Shown here piece after piece: positions 1 to 7,514 of a stretch of DNA of 22,259 bases; the first letter of the stretch is position 1, and the number at the start of each line of letters is the position of its first letter. The notes under the pieces are model-generated. The model was not told where the DNA came from, did not search any database, and saw nothing but the letters and a program-made list of their open reading frames with translations. The position numbers were made by a program, and so were the translations under genes. The DNA comes from an uncultured Beijerinckiaceae bacterium (GTDB taxonomy: Bacteria > Pseudomonadota > Alphaproteobacteria > Rhizobiales > Beijerinckiaceae): contig CALMGA010000376.1 of the NCBI GenBank assembly GCA_937863205.1, forward strand, positions 1-22,259, in the 5' to 3' direction.

Positions 1-1418
1 GCTACATCTGCCAGGGCTTCAACCCGCTGATGTCCATCCCCGACAAGAACAAGGTCCGCGCCGCGCTGGCGAAGCTGAAGTTCCTGGTCACGATGGACCC
101 GCTGGAAACGGAAACCTCGCGGTTCTGGGAGAACCACGGCGAGTTCAATCCGATCGATCCCGCCCAGGTGCAGACGGAAGTGTTCCAGCTGCCGGTGACC
201 TGCTTCGCCGAGGACGAGGGCTCGCTCGCGAACTCCGCCCGCTGGCTGCAGTGGCACTGGCCGGCGCAGGACGCGCCGTGGGAGGCGAAGTCGGACATCG
301 CCATCCTGGCCGGCATCCGCTCGCGGATGATCGCCCTTTATGAAAAGGAAGGCGGCACCTTCCCCGACCCGATCCTCAACACCTACTGGCCCTATCTCAA
401 CCCGGAAGACCCGACGCCCGACGAGGTCGCCAAGGAGGTGAACGGCTACACGCTGGCCCCGGTCAAGGACCCGCTCGATCCCAACAAGATGATCCCGGCC
501 GGCCGCCAGCTCGACGGCTTCGGCCAGCTCCAGGCCGACGGCACGACGCTGTGCGGCAACTGGATCTACGCCGGCCAGTACACCGAGCAGGGCAACATCA
601 TGGCCCGGCGGATCACCGCCGACCCGGACGACGCCGGCATCGCGCCGAACTGGACCTTCGCTTGGCCGGCGAACCGGCGCATCCTGTACAACCGCGCCTC
701 CGCCGACACCAAGGGCAAGCCATGGGATGAGAACAGAACGCTCATCAAGTGGAACGGCGCCAAGTGGGTCGGCTACGACGTGCCGGACTACGGCGTCAAC
801 GTGGCCCCGGAAAAGGGCATGGGACCCTTCATCCTGACGGAAGAGGGCCAAGCCCGGCTGTGGTGCCGCGAGCTGATGCGCGACGGGCCGTTGCCGACGC
901 ACTACGAGCCCTTCGAATCTCCGGTGGTCAACGTTGCCTTTCCCAAGGTCCGGGGCAATCCGGCGGGACGCGTGTTCAAGGACGACTGGCTGCGTTTCGG
1001 CGACGCCAAGGATTTCCCCTACGCGGGCACCACCTACCGCCTCACCGAGCACTTCCACTACTGGACCAAGCACGCCAAGATCAACGCGATCCTGCAGCCC
1101 GAGTTCTTCATCGAGATCAGCGAGGAGTTGGCCAAGGAGAAGGGCGTGAGCCGGGGTGACTGGATCCGCGTCTGGTCGAAGCGCGGTTCGGTGAAGGCGG
1201 TCGCGATGGTGACCAAGCGCATCAAGCCGCTGATGTGCGACGGCAAGCCGGTGCACGTCGTAGGCGTGCCGATCCACTGGGGCTTCATCGGCGAAACCCT
1301 GATGGGCCACGGCGCCAACACGCTGACGCCGTTCGTCGGCGACGCCAATACCAACACGCCCGAGTTCAAGGCGTTTCTTGTCAACCTGGAGCGGACCACC
1401 GCTCCCGCAGTCGCCTAA
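1..1418 (+). CDS. fdoG: Formate dehydrogenase-N/O type, alpha (molybdopterin) subunit, C-terminal part
   Basis: This is the catalytic subunit of a membrane-bound respiratory formate dehydrogenase, which oxidises formate to CO2 at a molybdenum or tungsten bis-MGD centre. The reading frame is open from base 3, so the 5' end lies outside the window; 471 codons remain of a family usually near 1000. The visible part reads through the FdnG/FdoG-type stretch [19 protein letters not shown] and ends in the C-terminal molybdopterin dinucleotide-binding domain (around [15 protein letters not shown] and [14 protein letters not shown]). The beta subunit follows after 11 bases with a good ribosome site, which indicates an operon. 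In this family the active-site residue is Sec or Cys near residue 196. It is not in the window, but selB in the same gene run argues for Sec. The choice between fdnG and fdoG as the name is arbitrary. The family call is firm. Confidence 0.93.
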   Translation, partial: YICQGFNPLMSIPDKNKVRAALAKLKFLVTMDPLETETSRFWENHGEFNPIDPAQVQTEVFQLPVTCFAEDEGSLANSARWLQWHWPAQDAPWEAKSDIAILAGIRSRMIALYEKEGGTFPDPILNTYWPYLNPEDPTPDEVAKEVNGYTLAPVKDPLDPNKMIPAGRQLDGFGQLQADGTTLCGNWIYAGQYTEQGNIMARRITADPDDAGIAPNWTFAWPANRRILYNRASADTKGKPWDENRTLIKWNGAKWVGYDVPDYGVNVAPEKGMGPFILTEEGQARLWCRELMRDGPLPTHYEPFESPVVNVAFPKVRGNPAGRVFKDDWLRFGDAKDFPYAGTTYRLTEHFHYWTKHAKINAILQPEFFIEISEELAKEKGVSRGDWIRVWSKRGSVKAVAMVTKRIKPLMCDGKPVHVVGVPIHWGFIGETLMGHGANTLTPFVGDANTNTPEFKAFLVNLERTTAPAVA

Positions 1419-1429
1419 GGGAGGGGCAG

Positions 1430-2356
1430 ATGGCAGACTATCAGTCCCTCGACATCATCCGGCGCTCGGCCTCGACCGAGCAGCCGCCGCGGGTACGCGG
1501 CAGCCAGGAGGTCGCCAAGCTCATCGACGTGTCGCGCTGCATCGGCTGCAAGGCCTGTCAGGCGGCCTGCATGGAGTGGAACGACCTGCGCCAGCCGGTG
1601 CAGTCGTGCCACGGCAACTACACCAACCCGGAGGACCTTTCGCCGTCGGTGTGGACGCTGATGCGCTTCACCGAATACGACAACCCCGACGGCAACCTGG
1701 AATGGCTGATCCGCAAGGACGGCTGCATGCACTGCTCCGATCCCGGCTGCCTCAAGGCCTGCCCGTCGCCCGGCGCCATCGTGCAGTACGAGAACGGCAT
1801 CGTCGACTTCATCTCGGAAAACTGCATCGGCTGCACGTATTGCATCAAGGGCTGCCCGTTCAACATCCCGCGCATCAACCCCGTCGACCGCAAGGTCTAC
1901 AAATGCACCTTGTGCGTGGACCGCGTGTCGGTCGGGCAGGCGCCGGCCTGCGCCAAGGCCTGTCCGACGGCGGCGATCATGTTCGGCACCAAGGACGACA
2001 TGATCGTGCAGGCCAACAGCCGCATCATCGACCTCAACAAGCGCGGCTTCGACAAGGCCGGGCTGTACAACCCGCCGGGCGTCGGCGGCACCCACGTCAT
2101 GTACGTGCTGCACCACGCCGATAACCCGCGCCTCTACGCCAACCTGCCGCAGAACCCGAGGATCTCGCCGATCGTGGCGCTGTGGAAGGGCGGTTTCAAG
2201 GTCGTCGGTCTGGCGGGGCTGGCCTTCGCCGCGGTGGGCAGCTTCTTCCACTACGTGGCGGCCGGGCCCGACGAGGTCGACAACCACGACGAAACCGTCG
2301 CCTTCGACATGGCGCATCTTGAGGACAAGCCGCACGATGCAAGCCCCGAGCACTGA
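1430..2356 (+). CDS. fdoH: Formate dehydrogenase beta subunit, 4x[4Fe-4S] electron-transfer protein
   Basis: This subunit carries electrons from the molybdenum subunit to the membrane cytochrome. The 308-residue protein has four ferredoxin-type cysteine groups: C37/C40/C43/C47, C99/C102/C107/C111, C132/C135/C138/C142 and C159/C162/C174/C178. The spacing fits the FdnH/FdoH/HybA family. A single membrane anchor lies at about 254-276, matching the C-terminal helix of E. coli FdnH (294 residues). The ATG at 1430 is preceded by GGGAGGGG at a good distance. The frame stays open further upstream, but only as overlap into the alpha gene. The gene overlaps the gamma gene by 20 bases. The C-terminal tail (277-308) is acidic and somewhat longer than in E. 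coli. Confidence is high. Confidence 0.95.
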   Translation: MADYQSLDIIRRSASTEQPPRVRGSQEVAKLIDVSRCIGCKACQAACMEWNDLRQPVQSCHGNYTNPEDLSPSVWTLMRFTEYDNPDGNLEWLIRKDGCMHCSDPGCLKACPSPGAIVQYENGIVDFISENCIGCTYCIKGCPFNIPRINPVDRKVYKCTLCVDRVSVGQAPACAKACPTAAIMFGTKDDMIVQANSRIIDLNKRGFDKAGLYNPPGVGGTHVMYVLHHADNPRLYANLPQNPRISPIVALWKGGFKVVGLAGLAFAAVGSFFHYVAAGPDEVDNHDETVAFDMAHLEDKPHDASPEH

Positions 2357-3116
2357 GGCCTTCAAGCCCGACGACAAGATCCCCCGCGACGTTCACGATG
2401 CGGACAACAAAGGCCGCGTCTACGTCGACCGATACAACACCGCCCAGCGGCTCAACCACTGGATCACCGCCGCCCTGTTCACCCTGCTGACGCTGAGCGG
2501 CCTGTCGCTGTTCCACCCCAGCCTGTTCTTCCTGTCGAACCTGTTCGGCGGCGGCCAGGACACCCGCGCCTACCATCCGTGGTTCGGCGTGTTCCTGATC
2601 GCCAGCTTCGCGATGCTGTTCGTTCGCTTCATGAAGCTGAACATTCCCAACCGCGACGACGTCCGCTGGATGTTGAAGCTCGGCAACATCGTGCAGAACA
2701 ACCATGCCGGGCTACCGGAACTCGGCAAGTACAATGCCGGGCAGAAGATGGTGTTCTGGGGCCAGTCGGCGCTGATCGCGATCATGTTCGCGTCCGGCAT
2801 CATCATCTGGGATCAGTATTTCGGCATCTACACGACCATCGAAACGAAGCGCTGGGCGCTGGCGGCGCACTCGATGGCGGCGCTGATCGCGATCCTGATC
2901 ATCATCGTCCACATCTACGCCGGCATCTGGATCAAGGGAACGACGCGGGCGATGATCCGCGGCAACGTCACCGGCGGCTGGGCCTACCGGCACCACCGCA
3001 AGTGGCTGCGCAAGATCGCGCTCGGCCGCGAGGAGGCCAAGCCGGGCGAGCCCGGCGCCGACGATCCGCATTCGCCTATGCCGGGTCCCAGGCTGACGCG
3101 CGAGCCGGCCGAGTAA
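2337..3116 (+). CDS. fdoI: Formate dehydrogenase gamma subunit, cytochrome b556
   Basis: This is the membrane dihaem cytochrome b that passes electrons from the iron-sulfur subunit to quinone. The 259-residue protein has four hydrophobic segments, at about 43-61, 80-98, 138-157 and 177-197. The four expected haem-ligand histidines are visible at H41, H80, H178 and H192. The spacings of 39 and 14 residues match those of E. coli FdnI (H18/H57 and H155/H169). I chose ATG 2337, 20 bases inside the end of the beta gene, with GAGG at 2321-2324 upstream. A TTG at 2319 would add six residues. About 35 residues after the last helix form a charged, proline-rich tail that E. coli FdnI lacks. Confidence 0.94.
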   Translation: MQAPSTEAFKPDDKIPRDVHDADNKGRVYVDRYNTAQRLNHWITAALFTLLTLSGLSLFHPSLFFLSNLFGGGQDTRAYHPWFGVFLIASFAMLFVRFMKLNIPNRDDVRWMLKLGNIVQNNHAGLPELGKYNAGQKMVFWGQSALIAIMFASGIIIWDQYFGIYTTIETKRWALAAHSMAALIAILIIIVHIYAGIWIKGTTRAMIRGNVTGGWAYRHHRKWLRKIALGREEAKPGEPGADDPHSPMPGPRLTREPAE

Positions 3117-3127
3117 GCGTGAACCAG

Positions 3128-3175
3128 CGGCGGCGCCCCTTGCGCCGCCGTCTGCCGCCCCGTTGGCAGGCGGCA
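3128..3175 (+). repeat. Two adjacent hairpins between fdoI and fdhE
   Basis: The first hairpin is a perfect 9-bp stem (CGGCGGCGC, 3128-3136, with GCGCCGCCG, 3142-3150) with a 5-base loop. A second has a 7-bp stem (TGCCGCC, 3153-3159, with GGCGGCA, 3169-3175). Neither is followed by a T run, so this is not a canonical Rho-independent terminator. In operons that need more structural subunits than assembly factor, such structures often stabilise or process the upstream mRNA. That role is inferred here. Confidence 0.45.
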
Positions 3176-3219
3176 CAAACCCTTGCAGCGCCGTGATCGC
3201 GGGGCCACTCTCTTCCAGC

Positions 3220-4131
3220 ATGGCAACCATCGGCGGGATCGATCCCAAGTTCACCGGCGAAACGCCGAGCGGCGAGCCGCCCTACGCGCGCGTCCCCGCC
3301 CCGCAGATCCTGTTCGATAAGCGGGCCAAGCGCTTCGCCGCCATCGCCGTCGACAGCGAGATCGCGGCTTATCTCACCTTCCTCGGCCAACTGTCGGCGG
3401 CGCAGCACCGCACGGTGGCCGGCGCCCCGCTGCCCCGCCTGCCCGAGGGCGTCGCACGGGCGCTCGTCCACAGCATGCCGCCGCTCACGCTCGATCTCGC
3501 CGGGCAGGAGGGCGCGTCGGCGCTGCTGGCGGCGCTGCTCGCGGACCTCCGCCGGGCCGACCTGATGGAAGGACCGCGCGCCGTCCTCGCTTCGCTGACG
3601 GCGATGGCACCCGACGAGCGCGGCCGCATGCTGCGCGACGTGGCCGATGGCGTGTTCGCCATCGAGCGGTTGGGCGAAAGCGCGGTCGTCGCCGCGGCGC
3701 TGCAGGTTTGGTACGCCCTGCACGCCGCGCAGATCGACGAAACCAGCCTGCGCAACGTCGGCGAAACGCTCTGCCCCTGCTGCGGCGCGGCACCGGCCTC
3801 TTCCACGATCGTGGGCTGGCCCAACGCGCAGGGCAACCGCTATCTCACCTGCTCGCTGTGCTGCACCATGTGGAACCACCTGCGGGTCAAGTGCACCTCC
3901 TGCGGCACCGACAAGGGCATCTCCTACCGATCCGTCGAGGGGTCCACCGGCGACATCGCGGCGGAAGTCTGCGAGGGCTGCGGCAGCTACATCAAGCACC
4001 TCGTGCAGACCAAGAACGGCGTGCTCGAACCCATCGCCGACGACGTCGCCTCCTACGGCCTCGACATGATGCTGCGCGCCGACGGCTGGCGCCGCAGCGG
4101 CCTCAATCCCTTCCTGATCCTGGGCTCATGA
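3220..4131 (+). CDS. fdhE: Formate dehydrogenase accessory protein FdhE
   Basis: FdhE is a cytoplasmic rubredoxin-like protein needed for maturation of respiratory formate dehydrogenases; in E. coli it binds the catalytic subunits. The 303 residues match the usual length of about 309. The diagnostic paired cysteines are C185/C188 (CPCC), C211/C214 (CSLC), C225/C228 (CTSC) and C251/C254 (CEGC), which would form two metal sites. I chose ATG 3220. GTG 3193 and TTG 3163 are in-frame alternatives that would add 9 or 19 poorly conserved residues, and none has a strong ribosome site. The stop overlaps the next gene's start (ATGA, 4128-4131). Its position after the three FDH subunits is typical. Confidence 0.94.
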   Translation: MATIGGIDPKFTGETPSGEPPYARVPAPQILFDKRAKRFAAIAVDSEIAAYLTFLGQLSAAQHRTVAGAPLPRLPEGVARALVHSMPPLTLDLAGQEGASALLAALLADLRRADLMEGPRAVLASLTAMAPDERGRMLRDVADGVFAIERLGESAVVAAALQVWYALHAAQIDETSLRNVGETLCPCCGAAPASSTIVGWPNAQGNRYLTCSLCCTMWNHLRVKCTSCGTDKGISYRSVEGSTGDIAAEVCEGCGSYIKHLVQTKNGVLEPIADDVASYGLDMMLRADGWRRSGLNPFLILGS

Positions 4132-4946
4132 AACGCCTGATCGCCCGCCTGCTGGCCCGAACGCAGGCCGCCGAGCCCACGGTGGACGAGCAGATGGCCC
4201 GAGCCCGCGCGCGCGCCGAAGCGGGGGATGACGAAGGCGCCCTGGCGATCTGGGGACCGCTGGCGCAGGCCGGCGTGGCGCGGGCGCAGAACAACGTCGG
4301 CGGCTGCTTCGTCCATGGTCGCGGCGTGCCGGCCGACCCGGCGCTGGCGCTGCGCTGGCTCACCCTTTCGGCCGAAAACGGCGATCCCGTCGGCCAACGC
4401 AATCTCGGCACCCTGCATTTCGAGGGCCTCGGGGTCGAGCGCGACTGCGAATCCGCCGCCCGCTGGTTCCGCGCGGCGGCGGAGGCCGATGACGGCGAAG
4501 CGCAGGACATGCTGAGCTTCATGCTGCTCGATGGCGAGATGATCGGCCAGGACTTCGCCGAGGCGCGGCGCTGGGCGGAGGCGGCCGCAGCCAAGGGCTT
4601 CTCCGGTGCGGCGACGCGGCTCGGCACCATTCTTTACAACGCGCTCGGCACCGAACGCGACGCCGCAGCGGCCGTGGGCTGGTGGCAACGGGCCAGCTCG
4701 GCCGGGGACGGCGATGCCGCCGCCATGCTCGGCGCCGCCCTCCACCTTGGCCAAGGCGTCGCCGCCGACCAGGACGAGGCCTTGTACCAGCTCACCATCG
4801 CCGTGCGGCGCGGCAGCCTGCTCGCCGCCCGCTTCCTGCCCAGCGTCAAGGGCCGCCTGTCCGCCCAGGCGATCCGGGACGGCGAGCGCCGCGCCGCCGA
4901 TGCGCATGACGCCACCCGACCCGGCGCGACGCAAGCCGCGGCATGA
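4128..4946 (+). CDS. Sel1-like repeat (SLR/TPR-like) protein
   Basis: This 272-residue protein is built almost entirely of Sel1-like helical repeats of about 36 residues, recognisable at roughly 52-85, 88-121, 124-157, 160-193 and 196-229. They carry the usual pattern of A..LG.....G.GV..D...A..W...A...G. The N-terminal stretch (1-14) is basic and slightly hydrophobic but is not a convincing signal peptide, so I expect it to be cytoplasmic. The start overlaps the fdhE stop and the stop overlaps the selB start, both as ATGA, so translation is probably coupled on both sides. SLR proteins act as protein-protein adaptors. The location suggests a partner in formate dehydrogenase assembly or selenoprotein synthesis, but nothing in the sequence names it. 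Confidence 0.88.
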   Translation: MKRLIARLLARTQAAEPTVDEQMARARARAEAGDDEGALAIWGPLAQAGVARAQNNVGGCFVHGRGVPADPALALRWLTLSAENGDPVGQRNLGTLHFEGLGVERDCESAARWFRAAAEADDGEAQDMLSFMLLDGEMIGQDFAEARRWAEAAAAKGFSGAATRLGTILYNALGTERDAAAAVGWWQRASSAGDGDAAAMLGAALHLGQGVAADQDEALYQLTIAVRRGSLLAARFLPSVKGRLSAQAIRDGERRAADAHDATRPGATQAAA

Positions 4947-6895
4947 TCGTCGGCACGGCCGGTCACGTCGATCACGGCAAGACGACTCTGGTGCGCGCCC
5001 TGACCGGCGTCGATACCGACCGCCTCAAGGAGGAAAAGGCCCGCGGCATCACCATCGACCTCGGCTTCGCCTACATGCCGGGGCCGGCCGCACCCGGAGG
5101 CGAGACCAAGCTGATCGGCTTCGTCGACGTGCCCGGCCACGAGCGGCTGGTCCGCACCATGGTCGCCGGCGCCGCCGGGATCGACTTCGCCCTGATCGTT
5201 GTCGCGGGCGACGACGGCATCATGCCGCAAACCCGCGAGCACCTGGAGATCCTGGAAACGCTCGGCCTCGCCCGCGGGCTGGTGGCGGTGACCAAATGCG
5301 ACCGCATCGGTGCGTCCCGCCGCGCCGCCGTCGCGCGGGAGATCGCGGCGACGCTGGCCGGCACGCCGTTCACCGCCGATCCGCTGTTCGTTTCGGCCGC
5401 CACGGGCGAGGGGATCGAGGCCCTGCGCGAACAACTCTTCGCCGCCGCCGTCGCCGTCGCGGCCGACGGCCACCGGGAGACGCTTCGCGGCCGCGTCTTC
5501 CGCCTGGCGGTGGATCGCACCTTCAACCTGCCGGGCATCGGCACGGTGGCGACGGGAACGGCGCTCGATGGCCGCGTGGCGGTCGGCGACGAGGTCACGG
5601 TGATGCCGGGCCGCATCCGCGCCCGCATTCGATCTTTGCACGCCCAGAACCGCGATGCCAGGTCCGGACAGGCCGGGGAGCGTTGCGCCCTCGCCCTCAG
5701 CGGATCGGGCATCGACCGGCAGGTCCTCGGGCGCGGCGCCTGGATCTGCGGCGGGGCGCAGCCGGTGGACACGCAGCGCTTCGACGCCGACCTCCGCCTG
5801 CTCGCCGGTGAGCCCCGGCCGCTTCGCGACTGGACGCCGCTTCATCTCCATTGCGGTGCCAGCGACGTCGCCGCGCGGGCCGTGGTGCTGCAGGGCCAGA
5901 CGTTGCCGCCGGGCGGTCGGGGGCCGGTGCAGGTCGTGCTCGACGCCGCGTTGCCGCTGCGCCACGGCGACCTGTTCGTGGTGCGCGATGCCAGCGGGCA
6001 GCGCACGGTGGGTGGCGGCCGCGTGCTCGACCCGCGCGCGCCCCTGCGCAAGCGCCGCAGCCCGGAGCGCATGGCCCGCCTCGATGCGCTGCGCCCCGGC
6101 GATCCCGCGCAAGCGCTCGCCGCCCTGCTCGCCCTGCCGCCCGGTTTCGAGGACCTGCACGCTTTCGCCGCCGATCGCGGGCTCGGGCCGGCGGAGATGC
6201 GGCGCCTTGCCGAGATGGGCGAGGTGCTGCGTGCCGGCGACATCTCCTACGCCCACACGCCCGAGCGCTGGGCCGAACTGTGCGGCGAGGTTGCGGAAAG
6301 GCTCGCCGGCTTCCACGCCGACCATCCCGAGCTGCCGGGACTTCCGGGCGAGCGGCTGCGCCTCGCGCTCGCGCTGCCCAAGCCCTTGTTCGCCGCCGTT
6401 CGCGACCGGCTCGCGGCCGAACGGCGCATCGCGCTGCAGGGTCACTGGGTCCGCCTGCCCGGTCACGTCGCCGAACTCGGTGCCGATGACCGGCGCATCG
6501 CCGAGCGGATCGTGCCGTTGATCGCCGCCGAGCGGTTCCGGCCGCCACGGGTGCGCGACCTCGGCCGCGATGTCGCCGTGGCGGAGCCGAGCGTGCGGCG
6601 CGCGTGCAAGGTGCTGGTGCGAACCGGCATCCTGGTCGAGATCGCCCACGATCACTTTTTCCTGAGAACAACGGTGGTGGAGATGGCCGGCCTCGCCGAC
6701 GAACTGACGCGCGCGAGCGACACCGGCTTCTTCCCGGCGGCGGCCTTCCGCGACCGGCTCGACAACGGCCGCAAGGTGGCGATCCAGATCCTGGAATATT
6801 TCGACCGCGAGGGGCTGACCCGCCGCGACGGCGACCTGCGCCGCGTGGTGCGGGCGCCGGACCTGATCTTCGGTTCCCGCGCCGAGGCGGCCTGA
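4943..6895 (+). CDS. selB: Selenocysteine-specific translation elongation factor SelB
   Basis: SelB is a GTPase that delivers Sec-tRNA(Sec) to the ribosome at UGA codons marked by a SECIS hairpin. The 650-residue protein has the complete G-domain: GHVDHGKT (7-14), RGIT (34-37), DVPGHE (62-67), TKCD (117-120) and SAAT (151-154). EF-Tu-like beta-barrel domains follow at about 180-360. The C-terminal third (about 375-645) is the expected string of winged helices that bind SECIS RNA. Length is close to the family norm of 600-640. ATG 4943 overlaps the stop of the Sel1-repeat gene. selA, selC and selD are not in this window. The linkage to formate dehydrogenase, a classical selenoprotein, explains its presence. 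Confidence 0.97.
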   Translation: MIVGTAGHVDHGKTTLVRALTGVDTDRLKEEKARGITIDLGFAYMPGPAAPGGETKLIGFVDVPGHERLVRTMVAGAAGIDFALIVVAGDDGIMPQTREHLEILETLGLARGLVAVTKCDRIGASRRAAVAREIAATLAGTPFTADPLFVSAATGEGIEALREQLFAAAVAVAADGHRETLRGRVFRLAVDRTFNLPGIGTVATGTALDGRVAVGDEVTVMPGRIRARIRSLHAQNRDARSGQAGERCALALSGSGIDRQVLGRGAWICGGAQPVDTQRFDADLRLLAGEPRPLRDWTPLHLHCGASDVAARAVVLQGQTLPPGGRGPVQVVLDAALPLRHGDLFVVRDASGQRTVGGGRVLDPRAPLRKRRSPERMARLDALRPGDPAQALAALLALPPGFEDLHAFAADRGLGPAEMRRLAEMGEVLRAGDISYAHTPERWAELCGEVAERLAGFHADHPELPGLPGERLRLALALPKPLFAAVRDRLAAERRIALQGHWVRLPGHVAELGADDRRIAERIVPLIAAERFRPPRVRDLGRDVAVAEPSVRRACKVLVRTGILVEIAHDHFFLRTTVVEMAGLADELTRASDTGFFPAAAFRDRLDNGRKVAIQILEYFDREGLTRRDGDLRRVVRAPDLIFGSRAEAA

Positions 6896-6921
6896 CCGGC
6901 CGTCGCGATCCCAGCGGGTGT

Positions 6922-6949
6922 TTCGAGCGCGAGCCCACGCTTCGAGCGC
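6922..6949. repeat. Short direct repeat TTCGAGCGC
   Basis: The 9-mer TTCGAGCGC occurs at 6922-6930 and again at 6941-6949, start to start 19 bases apart, in the 130-base gap after selB. Such spacing would put both copies on nearly the same DNA face, so an operator is possible, but the sequence is short and chance in GC-rich DNA is also possible. Confidence 0.25.
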
Positions 6950-7025
6950 AAAGACACGTTTTAAGTGATTGTACGACCGCACGATCTTGGCGGAAAAGGA
7001 GGCACATACCCCGGGATGGGCAACC

Positions 7026-7403
7026 ATGCTGCCGACGGCCTTCGACCACTGGCTCGCCGCCACCCTCGACCGCGAGGGGACCTTCACCATGTTCCTGATC
7101 CTGTTCGAGGACGCGCCGGGAACCATCGTGCCGGTCAGGTCGAGCTACCTCCACGTGATCGGCCCGGACCTGCGATGGGACGAGTTGGCGGCGATGGTCG
7201 CGCAGGCTGAGGCGGAATGGTCGGCCCTCGCCGTTTGCGCCGCAATGGCCAACGGCGCGGGGGCCCCCCTGCCAGACGTCGAGGCGCAGGCGCGCCGCGA
7301 CACGCTGCAGCTGGCGGTGCTGCGAGACCGTCTCACCGTGCGCAAGGGCGAGCTGTTCGACCGTGGCGGCCGGCGCCTGCAGCTGCAGATGCTGGCCAGC
7401 TGA
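7026..7403 (+). CDS. Hypothetical protein, 125 residues
   Basis: I do not recognise this family. The frame encodes a small soluble protein. Residues from about 20 (FTMFLILFEDAPG) look like beta strands, and a charged helical second half contains the segment LRDRLTVRKGELFDRGGRRL. It has no cysteine pairs, signal peptide or membrane helix. The + strand frame has normal codon bias and no competing antisense gene. The start is uncertain. ATG 7026 is the first ATG in frame; TTG 6969 and TTG 6987 are alternatives. A strong AAGGAGG at 6996-7002 lies 23 bases before ATG 7026, too far to be its ribosome site. It stands alone between selB and the sensor kinase. Confidence 0.6.
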   Translation: MLPTAFDHWLAATLDREGTFTMFLILFEDAPGTIVPVRSSYLHVIGPDLRWDELAAMVAQAEAEWSALAVCAAMANGAGAPLPDVEAQARRDTLQLAVLRDRLTVRKGELFDRGGRRLQLQMLAS

Positions 7404-7514
7404 CCTCGTTTCGCCACGCGCGAGGCGGAGTGTCGGGGCCGGGGCTACCCCACGCGCCGCCCGTGAGCCGGTCGGCGTCCTTCGTTATCCACGGCTGAAC
7501 GGCTAAGCTGACCC

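Noticed and set aside
6896..7025. Possible selC (tRNA-Sec) gene after selB
   Set aside because: There is no 8-bp acceptor stem, no TCA anticodon loop in a long extra-arm fold and no TTCGA-type T loop in the right place.
4634..7126. An 830-codon open frame on the - strand opposite selB
   Set aside because: It is a GC-rich shadow frame spanning parts of three genes. The + strand has complete SelB motifs and tight operon overlaps.
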